Assembly (NCBI GenBank): GCA_963920765.1
Contig: OY987247.1
Span: forward strand, 3,162,001 to 3,226,000
Origin: Ulota crispa
Lineage: Eukaryota > Streptophyta > Bryopsida > Orthotrichales > Orthotrichaceae
Direction of reading: 5' to 3'
Length of the DNA stretch: 64,000 bases
A model generated the notes under the pieces. The model ran no database searches and had not been told where the DNA came from. It saw only the letters and a list, made by a program, of their open reading frames with translations. Every line of letters begins with the position of its first letter. Position 1 is the first letter of the stretch. Positions 37,166 to 49,302 of the stretch are shown one piece after another. The position numbers were made by a program, and so were the translations under genes.

Positions 37166-37759
37166 GAAAAATATTGGTGATGGATCTTTGAGATGTGATT
37201 GCATGAGTATGTAGGAAGCATCCTATGCACATCTTCTATGCTAAAAAGAATACCCTTCAGTAACAAAATTTTGATATATAAAGATGTCAATGAGAACTTT
37301 GGTATGCCCAAATTTTGTAAAATTTTTATTTTTATTTTTTAACTAGATTTTCACTAAGGAAACGTAACATCTTGTTAAAAGGTACAAACTTAATCACAAT
37401 GTAGGAATCAAATCACAATGTAGGAATCAAATAACAAATTTTGATTTTCTCAAAGAAATATCTATTTTTGAACAACAAAAGAAAATGACAAAAGTTTATG
37501 GGAAGGTACTACACAATAAGAGAATATATTGGTGGTAAACTATTGATGAACTTGTAATGGATTTTAAAAGTATTGATATTGTGACTTGATGTTTTTTTTT
37601 CTTCTAACACTTCTCCTAACTAGATTTACATTTAATTTTAATACAATTTACCCCTTTTTCTAAGCTTCTCAAATATGTAATTAATTTTAGATGCAGTAAA
37701 TTATTGATTGTGTGAGAGAATTCAAAATAAGACTACGACTTATTGTCCAGGACTCTATA
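37166..37759. other. AT-rich intergenic sequence, nothing recognised
   Basis: A 19-bp direct duplication (AATCACAATGTAGGAATCA) occurs near 37392-37429. No gene was found. Confidence 0.35.
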
Positions 37760-38048
37760 CACTACAAGAAAAAGGGCCATTTTTGATTAAGGATTTTGAC
37801 TACCAAAACACTAAGACGACTACACTTTTGTGACTAGTATTTATGACCACACGTAGTCATAAATAATTTAATTTATGATTATGTGTAGCCATAAATTAAA
37901 TTATTTGTGACAAAATAAAAATTCTCAATCATAAATTAATTATATATGCTTACATGTGATCATAAATACTAGTCACCAAAGTGTAATCGTCTTAGTCTAT
38001 TTTGTAGTCAAAATACTTAGTCAAAAATGGCCCTTTTTCCTTATAGTG
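37760..38048. mobile_element. CACTA-type MITE, 289 bp
   Basis: Starts CACTACAAGAAAAAGGGCCA and ends GGCCCTTTTTCCTTATAGTG, with a 3-bp ATA duplication on both sides. The arms pair almost throughout (CTAAGACGACTACAC / GTGTAATCGTCTTAG). CACTACAAGAAAA is the classical terminus of plant CACTA (En/Spm) transposons. Confidence 0.9.
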
Positions 38049-38713
38049 ATAGGAATTGCAATTAGGGAGGGTTGGGACTTGAGTTTTTTTGGAGCGATTT
38101 CTTTGCTAAACCAATACAAATTCTTTGAAAGAACGTATGGCAATACATTCTTCCTTTTTCAATGGATAAATTTGTTAAATTGTTCCAAGGACCTTGAGAT
38201 GATATGCGCTATATGAATGAATGTGAATTACTTTTATAATTAAATTAAATTTCATCCACATTTTGCATATGGCATCCATGTCCATGGATGTAAGTAGCTT
38301 GTCAGTATAGCAAGGATCGCCTTCTCTACTGCCCAAATTAAATGGAAAAATAAAAAAAAACACGTGTTGGGATTAGCACAAGAAACCAGGGTTTTTTTTC
38401 TTGGCAAATCTTTGCCAAATTTTAGCCAAATTTTTATCTCAAAATGCATGTGGCGATCGTTACATTGAAAATTTCAAGAGGAAAAGTGGATGAAATTGTC
38501 AAATCTGTACTTAGGTAGACACATTGTTTGCCAAATTTTAGATGAAAGTAGTCTATACTAGTAAAATTTTGATGAATATACAGAGATCATCCATACTTTC
38601 CAATTTTAAGAAAATTTTCCTTACCTCCATGCATTCAAGGATGTTGGTTGCTCTACCTTGACAAACTGAAAAAAAAAACCCTTGTGAGAATTTACAATTT
38701 GTCAAAAATAGTA
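38049..38713. other. AT-rich intergenic sequence, nothing recognised
   Basis: A word set (GCCAAATTTTAGATGAAAGTAG, TTTTGATGAA, ATTTTAAGAAAATTT; first word partly quoted over 20 bases is at about 38530-38552) resembles 48237-48340, so part of this stretch is a dispersed repeat in the same orientation. No gene. Confidence 0.35.
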
Positions 38714-40028
38714 CTCCCTTTGTCCCAATACAAAGCTCCAAAAAACTTCTCCATGAGGGATTAACTATATTTTTAGTCATTATGCTAGTGACAAATGCAT
38801 TCTAGAATCAATATATCACCTACCAAATATTTGTAAAATCTCCAATCTTTATGTTGCCGTTTAGACACCCAAATTCTATGCAAAAAGTACCATATTTGTG
38901 CATAGTTTGTGAAGGTTGCCGGCTCCTCATTATTTTAGTTTTTGTATTAATGACATATGCGTTCTAGAATCAATATACCATCTACAAAATCTGTGCAAAA
39001 TCTCCAACTTTGATGTTTCCATTTGGGCATCCAAATTCCATGCAAAAAGTATCATTTTTGTTCATCTTGCTAGCTCCTCATTATTGATGATTTAACCCCT
39101 AAAAGCCCACTTGTCCCTTGGGGGGACAAAATGGATTTTGGGCAACTCACTACAAGTGGACATTTCATCTTTTTTCTTTGAAAATTTCACACATAATGTA
39201 TCCAAGGAGTAGCTTTAAGGTTCAACAATTTTCATAACTTTTGACTACATGGTTCAAAAGTTATTGCATGAAATGTTGTTATTTTTTAACTCCGGGGAGC
39301 TTGGGCAGCTCAAAAAACTTCTTTAAGAATTAATTTTGTTTGAATTTTCTTTTTGAAATTGGTTCTTTAGACTTATGTGTACTTGCGAAGCTTTGATCCA
39401 TTCATTTTTGACTGATGATATGAAAGTTATGAGACATTTTCATTTGTGGGTAGGTGTGGAGTAATACCTACCTACAAACCAAAACGTCTCATAACTTTCA
39501 TATCATCAGTCAAAAATGAATGGATCAAAGCTTCCCAAGTATACATAAGTCTAAAGAACCAATTTCAAAAAGAAAATTCAAACAAAATTAATTCTTAAAG
39601 AAGTTTTTTGAGCTGCCCAGGCTCCCCGGAGTTAAAAAATTTCAACATTTCATGCAATAACTTTTGAACCATGTAGTCAAAAGTTATGAAAATTGTTGGA
39701 CCTTAAAGCTACTCCTTGGATACATTATGTGTGAAATTTCAAAGAAAAAAAATGAAATGTCCACTTGTAGTGAGCTGCCCAATATCACTATTTTGCCAAA
39801 GAATAGTGCTTGGGCCTTTAGGGATTAAAGATTAGTAGCAATAATGGTACCTCATATGGGCAAGGCCAAGCTTGTTAGGAGAGGAATGCTCTTCAATTGC
39901 TTAGCTTGCCCCCATGAGATCATTGCACATGACAAAAGCTTTCTTAGCAATTGAAATTAACAAAAGAGAGCTTTTTAGTGGGACAAGAACTATGCCTAAT
40001 TTGGAGCTTTATATTGGGGCAGAGGGAG
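38714..40028. mobile_element. Stowaway-like MITE interrupted by a TTAA-type element
   Basis: The ends CTCCCTTTGTCCCAATA and TATTGGGGCAGAGGGAG are inverted and flanked by TA (38712-38713, 40029-40030). The 51373-51792 copy lacks the internal 39096-39824 segment, which dates that segment as a later insertion. Confidence 0.85.
39096..39824. mobile_element. TTAA-type foldback element with intact target duplication
   Basis: Flanked by TTAA on both sides (39092-39095, 39825-39828). The ends are CCCCTAAAAGCCCA and TGGGCCTTTAGGGA. The body is two arms of about 320 bp in nearly perfect inverted repeat (39157-39465 with 39470-39782). The empty site GATGATTTAAAGATTAGTAG is present at 51584-51603. Confidence 0.9.
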
Positions 40029-40030
40029 TA

Positions 40031-40316
40031 ACATTTTTTCCACGGGCAGCCTCTGAAAACTCCATACGGTACAGTAGTCCCGGAGATGTCTCAAATCACG
40101 AGTGATTCACGGAAGTTACTAAAAGGTGCGCAACTAACTTGGATGAACTTACCCTCATTTACGATGGATGAACCATGAAATCACGGGCTGAATTGCTTCT
40201 TCATCCATCCGGAGAGTTTCTGTTCCCGCATTGGCACTCGTTAGCAAACCTGCTCGGGAGTTCTATAGCTCCGCTCTACTCGAAATCAATCACCGCATTT
40301 CAGATTCACCGCAGCG
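40031..40316 (+). promoter_or_regulatory. Promoter and 5' untranslated region of the disulfide isomerase gene (approximate)
   Basis: Non-repeat sequence between the Stowaway-like element and the start codon. No distinct TATA or ER-stress element was identified by eye. Confidence 0.35.
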
Positions 40317-43300
40317 ATGGCGTCGAAGAATCGCCGCCATCTCGTGCTCTGCCTTCTCACGCTTCTCTGCTTTCTTCTGGTATCAAATTTGAGCCAAATC
40401 GGAGCAGAAACGAAGGAGAACGGGGAAGTGGAGCAGGCGGTGGAGGATGTCGATGACGGGGATGGTGCTGAAGAGACGGTGCAAGATGGAGAGTTCGCAG
40501 AGGATGAAGAGGACGAAGACGAGGAGGAGGAAGAGGAAGACGATGGCGAGATCGGAGGCAAAAAGGTTTTTGATGAGACAGATGTTGTCGTGCTTGGATC
40601 CAGCAACTTCACGGCGTTTGTGACGAAGGAACAGTACGTGTTGGTTGAGTTCTATGCTCCCTGGTGCGGGCATTGCCAGGAATTGGCCCCGGAATGGGCC
40701 GCAGCAGCCACCGAGCTTAAGGGACGCGTTTCTGTGGCTAAGGTGGACGCCACTGCGAATGCGGACATCAGTGAGAAGCTTGGTGTGTCCAGTTATCCTA
40801 CATTGTTCTTCTTCGTTGATGGCGGACATGTGCCTTACACTCGCGAGCGGACTAAGTAAGTTAACCTTCTTTTGGATCCTTCTTTGATACGAAATTTGTC
40901 TTGCAGCTCCGATTTTTGAAGATCTATTCTCAATTTCTCGTTCTTCGGATCATCGAGGATTTTTTCAGATACGAAATTTGTCTTGCATCTCTGAATTTTA
41001 AAGAGCTATTCTCAATTCTCGTTCTTCAGATTTTGCGGATTTTTTCAGACTGTCATATACCGTTACGTCGCACAGCTGAAGATTTCAATGTCTGGATATT
41101 TTCGTGATAGCTAATTCGATTATATCCTCTTGTGAATCAGCAGTCCTTAATACATTGTCAAGTCGCTATGTTAGTGAACTTCAACTTCGGTCAGGATTGT
41201 AGCGATCGTTGAATTCCTGAGAACAGCAAGAATATGTGCGTACCAGATTTTGAGAGGTTTTGTTATCTGCGTGGTTGCATATGTGAAGATTTATGAATCT
41301 GGATATGAAGGAATCAATAATGAGAAAGAAAGAAATAATTGATTTTGGTTATGGATGTAGGGTTTAGGATGTTATCAATGATTTCAGAACAACGATTTGT
41401 TTTTTCTTTCCACCGGTGCTCTCTGCACGTAACACTGTTGAAGTTAGTTCTTCACACCTTGGCTCTTTTTGTTAATTCAAGGAAGAATGAGGGGGCATCC
41501 ATCATTTAGTGATCCTCTGGCATTCACTTTTGTTGACGCAATTTTGCTAATGTGTTGAGTTCTATATATGAAAGCAAACCTTCTTGGCTTGTGAGTCATG
41601 AGTCATCCGGTTCTAAAGTTGCAAGCTTAGAATTCATGCTGCCGTAAGGTTTCGTCATGTGTCAAGACCTAAAAACCTTCAAAAGATAACTTGATTTTTA
41701 AATAATAGTCCCCTTCTTGAAGCCTAGAGATTCATTAACATGATATACGTCAACTCTTTGTTGCAGGGATGGTATTGTAAACTATGCAAATTCAAAGTTG
41801 AGTCTCACTGTTAGAGCTCTCACTTCAGTATCGGAAGCTGAATCTCTTTTGGAGGCTAAGTCACCCATTGCTGTTGCGTATCTGAGCAAGGTGGAGATAC
41901 TTTTACACAATCTCAGCTTTGGCATCAGTTTATTTATCTATTTTTGTTATGTCGCAAAGCCATTTTAAGTGGTGGTATAGGTAGAACAGACTGATCACTT
42001 TCGCTTACCACAAACGTAGATAAAACATGAATTTTGGCAGGTGTTAACTAGTCGTGTGTGCTGTGTATGGGTGTTGTATTGTAGGGTGTTGAAGTGGATG
42101 AAGTTACATCTATAGCCAGGCAGGAAGAAGATATTACATTCTATATAACGAGTGATGAAGACGTGGCTGCCAAGTTCGGGCTTGAAAACGATACCAAACC
42201 AGCCTTGGTTCTTCTAAAGAACGTGCCAGATAAACGTTTGGTTTTCGGTAAGTTCAAAGAAATCTAATTCATTATGTTTGAGTTGATGTTTGAGGACCTT
42301 AGTTAACCAATTGTTTCCCGTTATGCCTTCTTGCATTTGTGGTTCTTCACTGAACAAGGGTCCTGTTTTGGATTGCAGATGGCATATTCAAGAGAAAAGA
42401 ACTTCGTGAGTTTGTGTTTATGCACAAGCTTCCTCTTGTGATCTTCTATAATAAAGAAACACTTCCTCTCATCTTTGGGAATGCCATCAAAAATCAAGTA
42501 CGAAGATGGTTTGCTTATTGGACTTTCTTTCTTATTACTTCGTTGCTGGTGGAAGTGCAGATATTGGTGCTCTTTCTTACAATTTTGTTTGCTGGCGGAA
42601 GTTTGAGCAGGTTTTTAATAAAATTTGGTTGGGTTTTGTGTTACAGATCCTCTGCTTCGTTAAAGATGATACACACTGGGGTTATGCCCAGGTGGTTTTT
42701 GAGAAAGTTGCAAGGATGTTTAGAGGGCAGGTATGGCAGTTTTATCTACTGTTTAAACGTATGATCCGTGTCTTCAAATTGTGATCTGTCGTTGACAGGT
42801 ATACTATGTGCAACTTATTCTAAAATCTACTTAAGAGTACAAGTGTGCATCAAATTGAATTTGGTTTGAATCTTCATCTCGTGTGGTGCAGGCATTGTTC
42901 ATTCGTGTGCGTCTGGGAGACTCAGATGCCCAACAAGCGTCCGATTATTTTGGCGTAACGGGGGAGATTCCTATTACGGTAATGTACATTGATTTTCTGT
43001 CGTTCAGACACACGAGATCCACAATTTCGAGTGCTGCAAACATGATCATCGTCAATTTCTCTAAATTCATTATATGGTTTTAGGCATATACAATAGAATA
43101 CAATGTTTTTTCTTGATCAAGCCAAACCTAACATGGGTCCAATATGCAACATAAAGGTTTGGATACACTACCGCTGAGCTGGTGTTCAAGTATTTTGTTT
43201 CACTGCTGGATGATTGCTAACTGAGAAACGCCTTTTGCATATGATCCAGCTAATGGCGTTTGTGACATCTGAGGATGGTCCCAAGTACTTGCATGAAGGT

Positions 43301-44943
43301 GAATTCACTGTTGAAGGAGTTAAGGTGAATATTTACATACTATTGATCTGTGTTGCGATGACCTTTTGCTTCTTCTCCTTGTTTTTATAAGTCCCTCAAT
43401 CTTGTTACCCATCTTGGGAGTAATACTAATGTCTCTGGCTTCTTTACAGGGTTTTGCTGAAGGTTTTATTGCGAAAAAGCTGCCACCTTTTTACAAGTCG
43501 CAAAAGATACCTGCTCAGGTAATGCAGCCTTCTATAATCGGCACTTTGAATTCAGGCTCCTCCTTGAATGATTTTCAAGATCGATTTGCGCTTTTCTCTC
43601 TGACTTTTTAAGATCTATACAATTTCATTACAGCTTAGTTTTTCTATGCGGCGTCGTTTGTCTCGGAAAGGAATTGTTTGTTGAAATCAGCGATTCATGG
43701 AATGGAGCGATGACTGGTGCCAGTGATTAGTGTATTGAGGATTTATGTCTGAATGCGTGCAGAACAATGAAGATGTGAAGGTAGCTGTTGGAAAAAACTT
43801 TGACGAGATAGTGCTTGACGAGGCCAAGGATACACTTCTTGAGGTAAGTTTGACATGCAGGACAACTGAAATGTATTTCATATCAGAATTTTTCCCTTTA
43901 CCTATTAAAATTTGTTGGCCACTCTTTGCTATGTAAGCAAGACTGATAGGTTTGTGAACATAACGGATAGCTCGCCTTTTCTTCAGCCAGGAGGCTTTCT
44001 CTGGCTGTATTTTTCCTGCTTTAGTAGTGACACTCGTACTTGAACCGCATTGATAGTGGCTCAAATTCTAGGCGTATTTACGTATGCTGTTATGTTGGCA
44101 GCTTTACTCTCCCGGGTGCCATTATTGTCAAGACCTGGAACCAATATATGAGAAACTCGCAAAGCGGCTCAAGAGTATTCCCTCACTTTCAATAGTCAAG
44201 ATGGATGCGATGCTAAACGAGCATCCTCGTGCAAAGGTGGGCATCTACGTTACCTTGAAAGTTGCGATTCAATGGAATAAAAACATTCTCCATGTCAGAT
44301 ATTCTCAAACTACAATCCTGCAATCAGCTGACTTTTGATTCTTTTGCTTTTTGTCAGCCTGATGGCTACCCCACCCTTCTCTTTTACCCAGCTGGCAAGA
44401 AGAGCTTTGAACCGGTAAATCTCGACACTTCTCGTTTCATCGAAAAATCCTTGCGGATCGTTTGAAATCAAGATTAAAATAATATATTAATGTTACACAT
44501 ACTTTATATCGCTCTGATACTAGACTGATATCATCCATAATCACGTCGACCCTAGTTTTTCGAGTGAAAATAGATAATCATCGATTATTGCTTCTTTCAA
44601 AAACTTACGATATGATATCTTCCTACTACTGGTACACTTCGCTAACTTCCTCAATACTTGTCGAATGATTTGTTTCAAACTCCTGTAAATATGGAAGTGG
44701 CCACTTTAGGGGTTTGAGTTTGCTAATTCAACAATCTCTAGAGCAGTGTGTGTTAGCTTGAAACCTACATTACTGATATAAGCTTATGGTATGAAAATGC
44801 AGATCACGTTTGAAGGTGATAGAACAGTGAAAGGCTTCTATCAGTTTCTGAAAAAGCATGCTGCTATTCCATTTGCGTTGCTCAGAACTACCAAGACCAA
44901 AGTTTCCAACAGTCCTGTAGGGGATGTGAAGGATGAACTATAG
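40317..44943 (+). CDS. Protein disulfide isomerase, PDI-like 1 type, ER-resident
   Basis: Twelve exons: 40317-40855, 41767-41890, 42085-42247, 42379-42497, 42647-42730, 42892-42978, 43250-43324, 43450-43518, 43763-43843, 44102-44236, 44358-44414 and 44803-44943. All are GT-AG and in phase, giving 557 residues. A signal peptide (1-30, RHLVLCLLTLLCFLLVS) is followed by an acidic stretch (about 33-78, with long Glu/Asp runs). Thioredoxin domain a has FYAPWCGHC (Cys117, Cys120) and cis-Pro SSYPT. Domains b and b' follow. Domain a' has an altered site LYSPGCHYC (Cys453, Cys456) with cis-Pro DGYPT. The C-terminus is KDEL for ER retrieval. The protein oxidises and isomerises disulfides of secretory proteins. 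Length, acidic N-terminus and KDEL resemble plant PDIL1 members. The CHYC site departs from their usual CGHC, so redox behaviour may differ. Confidence 0.94.
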
Positions 44944-45299
44944 TTTAGAGTTATTCCTTGTTGGTGACCGCTCTTGGATAAAACAGAGTAGAATTTGCGC
45001 TCAAAATTGGGTTTAGGGTTACGCAGGGCAAGATTATAACCAGGCGTTGCAGTACGCTTTGAGTTCAAATCCTGCTAGTGTTTCCCTCTAGGTTAGATTG
45101 GACTATAGTGATACTTAAGAAAAGCATTTTGGTTGGAAGCTGTGACCTAAAACTGGGTCTACTTTCCTCAAAATTCATAAAGAGAAATACCGATTTATGT
45201 TACTAGCAATTTGAGGTTTCTGGGTCCACATCAGATAATGAGTTGAGTTATTCACAAACTTTGGCCTCATGGTTGTCTTCGGGACTAGAATAATAAGGG

Positions 45300-46510
45300 C
45301 AAGAAATTAGACAAGGATTACAAATAGGGGAAATATCGAAACTAGGCCTGACAACTGCCCGTATTTCAAAAACAGTCCTGACTATTCTGAAATATCGAAA
45401 ATAGGCCTCATACAGGTCCTGAGTTTTTGTGGTTTTGCGGTTGATTTTTTTCAATTCCCGAACTGGTTAGGTTAGTCAAGGAATCTTTTTTGTTATTTTT
45501 TTAATATCGTATTATAAATATTGCAAAACTAGATTTTTAATCGGTTGTTTAGCCAATGTTTACAAAATGCAAACTGTTTTCTTCTCATTTCAACAGGTTA
45601 GCTTGGACCTAGCTGTCAATTCTTCCCGGATTGTCTCATCATATATAAAAAGTAGGCCTTGCAACTAAGGTGACCAAAATTTTGTGCATGTTTCTATATG
45701 GGAATTGATATGAGCACACCTGGGGTTTGATATATGCACACAAGGAGAGGGATAAATATCTTAAATTTACCATGTACAAGTTGAATTTGGAAAATTCAAA
45801 TTCAGATTTGGATTTAGAGGCTTTGATTTAGTCTAAAACCACGATGGAGGTTACCAATTGAACTACGCCCAATGGAAAAGCTTAACTTTTTTTTATAAAT
45901 AAGGGCAAAAGTAATAATTTGCCCCCTAGCTAAGCTTTTCCATTGGGCGTAGTTCAATTGGTAACCTCCATCGTGGTTTTAGACTAAATCAAAGCCTCTA
46001 AGTCCAAATCTGAATTTGAATTTTCCAAATTCAACTTGTACATGGTAAATTTAAGATATTTATCCCTCTCCTTGTGTGCATATATCAAACCCCAGGTGTG
46101 CTCATATCAATTCCCATATAGAAACATGCACAAAATTTTGGTCACCTTAGTTGCAAGGCCTACTTTTTATATATGATGAGACAATCCGGGAAGAATTGAC
46201 AGCTAGGTCCAAGCTAACCTGTTGAAATGAGAAAAAAACAGTTTGCATTTTGTAAACATTGGCTGAAAAGCCAGTTGAAAATCTAGTTTTTCAATATTTA
46301 TAATACGATATTAAAAAAATAACAAAAAAGATTCCTTGACTAACCAGTTTGGGAATTGAAAAAAATCAACCGCAAACCACAAAAACTCAGGACTTGTATG
46401 AGGCCTATTTTTGATATTTCAAAATAGTCAGGATTGTTTTCGAAGTACGGACAATTGTCAGGCCTAGTTTCGATATTTTCCAATAAGGGCATGTATTGAT
46501 TTTCTTACAA
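45300..46510. mobile_element. Palindrome of about 1.2 kb (nested foldbacks)
   Basis: The left arm (about 45320-45895) and right arm (about 45930-46490) are reverse complements with few mismatches. Pairs include AAATATCGAAACTAGGCCTG / CAGGCCTAGTTTCGATATTT and TAGCTTGGACCTAGCTGTCA / TGACAGCTAGGTCCAAGCTA. The central 45710-46115 part is the GGGAATTGATATG foldback family. The structure lies about 360 bp downstream of the isomerase stop codon. Confidence 0.9.
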
Positions 46511-46594
46511 ATAAGGGCACATTCCCTATATTGTTGTTGTTTAATGATTTGGCAAGCCAACTAGTAAGAAAAAAAGGTTTGCTTACATGCAAGA

Positions 46595-46819
46595 TTAACC
46601 CTTAGAGGACCAGGCTACCAAAATACATAGTATGTACAGTGCTGTATAACTGGCATTTGCTACCAACAAAAAGTTTTAATTTGGGATCTTGACTACCTCA
46701 CTAGAACAACATTGATCTATATTCTAACTTCTTTGTTGATCTCAAATGTAATAAAGATGTGAATGCATTCCAAATACAAGAAAAATACCCCGCATTGTTT
46801 TGGTCCCTTTAGGGGTTAA
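46595..46819. mobile_element. TTAA-type miniature element, 217 bp
   Basis: TTAA-CCCTTAGAGGACC on the left and GGTCCCTTTAGGGG-TTAA on the right, both targets intact. The interior matches 13551-13776 and 58400-58624 in reverse orientation and 9976-10186 in the same orientation. Confidence 0.8.
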
Positions 46820-47379
46820 GGGGCGGTTCACACTATGTACCATCTTGGCAAGTCTTACTTCAACTTGAGAGTCCAACATAGCTAGGTTATGAAGGGCAAA
46901 ATTGAACTATAAAGAAAGTCATAAATATTTTAAGCAAAAATGTTGGTGGGATTTGGGTTGATAGTTGAATCTAGTAAAATGATTGACCCAAACCTTGAGG
47001 GAAATCTCACGTTCTTTGGTGCCAAAACTTTCAAAAAGTGGTGCCATGTAAGCAACTTGGACATGGGACTTCGGACATAGTGTGAAGAGCCAGCACTACT
47101 AGAAAAACACCCCCTAATCAACACTCAATTGACACATTTATGTTAATTTGGATGTCTCCAAAACTTGTATTTTGACTTTGGAAAAAAAATAGTGATTTAA
47201 GTGACACAATTAGGTTATTGTTTATAGAAATTGCAAGAATGTGTTATAAAGGGTGTCCAAAATGACATAGAATTTACAAGCAAATGTCCAAAATGACAAG
47301 AGTCACAATTTGGCACACAAATATTGTTAAATTAAAACATTGCTCTTTCCTGTGTTAATTTTTTGTGAACATGCTAGTG
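46820..47379. other. Intergenic sequence with an isolated CACTA-like terminus
   Basis: CACTACTAGAAAAACAC at 47094 looks like a CACTA-type left end, but no partner with a matching 3-bp duplication was found. No gene. Confidence 0.35.
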
Positions 47380-47890
47380 GCACTTCCTATGCTGGGCATT
47401 CATCATTAGAACTTTATTAGGATTTTCATATGGCAGATAGAATGCAAAGTGAAAATATCAATAAGTTTTCAAATTGTGTCTAATTATGTGATAATACCAC
47501 AAGAATTGGAGATGTGATATTAAAAATTAAGGTCAATATGTGATACTATAGAGGTGCAAATGTGATATTACAAAAACCGTTGAGATTTTAGTGGTGTGAC
47601 TAGCAATTGACGCTTGCTATGCTACGCATTTATCATCAAAAGTTTACTAGGATTTTCATATGTTAAATAAAATGGAAAGTTTAAATTTCAAATAAGTTTT
47701 CAAATTAAATCTATGTGGTAATATCACAAAGACTAGAGATGTGATATTACAAAGGTGCACATTTGATATTACAAAGGTCACTGTGATTTTAGTAATATGA
47801 TGGTATCACAAAGAGTGGATATGTGATATTATGAAGGTGCCAATGTGATATTATAGAGATCTTTGCGATTTTTGTAGTATAATGATCTTA
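47380..47890. repeat. Tandem duplication rich in GTGATATTACAAAGGTGC
   Basis: A unit of roughly 220 bp (TATGCTGGGCATTCATCAT...AGGATTTTCATATG...AAGTTTTCAAATT...GATGTGATATTA) is followed by a diverged second copy from about 47618, and a shorter third part repeats GTGATATTA motifs to 47890. Confidence 0.7.
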
Positions 47891-48707
47891 TTACCTATTT
47901 TCAACCCATTTTTTTGACCTCTTAAGAAAATTTAAACACTCAATCCCACAACCTCTTGACTTGGTTGGACATAGTGTGAAGCAATCCCAATATATGTTTA
48001 ATTTTTGTGAGTACCATAAGCTGTTGGAAAAATTACTATCACGGTTCTATAAATTTATCAACTTTGGGAATTCCAAAAATAGGGGCATGTTTTAAAGTGA
48101 ATCCTATGGGCAACGTTTAATTTCTTGGCAAACTTTTGCTTAAATCTTACCTCAGTCCGGTAGCAACCATTACACTAAGAAATCCACAAGAAAAACCGGA
48201 TGAAATTGCCAAATCTATACTAGAACAGAATCCCAATTTGCCAAATTTTGGATGAAAGTAGCTTATATCAGCAATTTTTTGGATGAACTTTTGTATATCA
48301 TTCATTTGTTCCAATTTTAGCAAAAAATTTCTTACCTGCTTGCAATCTGGGGTGCTGGTCACTCTACCTTAAGAGCAGCTCTAGCCTTGCATTTCAAACT
48401 TGACACTCCAAGAGATTACATCTATTTTTGAAGGGCCCTCAAAATTCTTTCTCTTTAGTTATGTACTTCAAACATAACCCCTGCACTTCAAGCGTGCCCC
48501 ATAAATAGTCATTTGGCCATTCACCAAAAGAAACATAGGATAAAGCTCACTAAAGTTAGGATGAATAGTGTTTTGAAGGGTTCCTACTTTGACACTCTAA
48601 AATGAAGTGCCATGAGAGAATTTTGAGGGGCCTTGAGCATTTCTCATTTATGCTTGGCATATGTCAGACATTGCCAATACAAGGCTGGAGAAGCTCTAAC
48701 AATAAGA

Positions 48708-49146
48708 TAGGAGGCTCTAATTTGGACCATGCTCTAATTTGGACAAGCTCTAGAAAGGGATGACTATTTAGATCAAATCTCTATTACCACTACAAGAAAA
48801 CCATGGTGGAATTTACAAAAAGTTGACAAAGATTGTGACCTAATCTATAGTATAATGTAGATTAGGTCACAATCTTTATCAACTTTTTGTAGATTTAACC
48901 ATGGTTTTCTTGTAGTGTACTATCATTAATGAGTTAGGTGAGCTTAGCAAATTATTCAGACCATGCTCTAATTTGAACCAGCTTTAGGAAGGACTGACAT
49001 TTTAAACCAAATATCTATTACTATCATTAATGAGTTAGGTGAGCTTAACAAATTTGCTAAACTCACCTACTCATCAATGACAATAATAGTGCCCTTCATA
49101 TAGCTAGTCCAAATTAGAACATGGTCCAAATTAGAGCCTCCTACCT
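48708..49146. mobile_element. MITE with AGGAGGCTCTAATTTGGACC ends
   Basis: The left end AGGAGGCTCTAATTTGGACC is mirrored at the right by GGTCCAAATTAGAGCCTCCT. It contains the CACTA-type insertion at 48788-48917. Part of the interior (CTATTACTATCATTAATGAG) is duplicated at about 49015, where it preserves the uninterrupted sequence. Confidence 0.8.
48788..48917. mobile_element. CACTA-type MITE, 130 bp, with empty site nearby
   Basis: Ends CACTACAAGAAAACCATGG and CCATGGTTTTCTTGTAGTG, 3-bp duplication TAC on each side. The sequence around it without the element is found about 100 bp downstream (49014-49033), proving the insertion boundaries. Confidence 0.92.
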
Positions 49147-49277
49147 TAACAAAAATTAAACCCTTCCTGTGGGCAAGTTAGGTATAAACTTCTCAACCAA
49201 AACAAGCCCGGGTTGAAAAAGAGTTAAAAAAATTCCTTGGCCCGTCCTTCTTCGCAAGCACCGATGCTCCCTTCTCC

Positions 49278-49302
49278 AAAACCCTAAATCCTAAACCCTA
49301 AT
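49278..49302 (+). promoter_or_regulatory. Telo-box pair upstream of the methyltransferase gene
   Basis: AAACCCTAAA and AAACCCTAAT lie 9 bp apart, about 1.1 kb before the first predicted coding exon. They suggest that the transcript starts near 49.3 kb and that a 5' untranslated exon and intron precede the coding start. This is inference. Confidence 0.4.

Noticed and set aside
40286..40612. Poly-serine minus-strand frame opposite the isomerase
   Set aside because: It is the complement of the acidic Glu/Asp codon run of the isomerase N-terminus.
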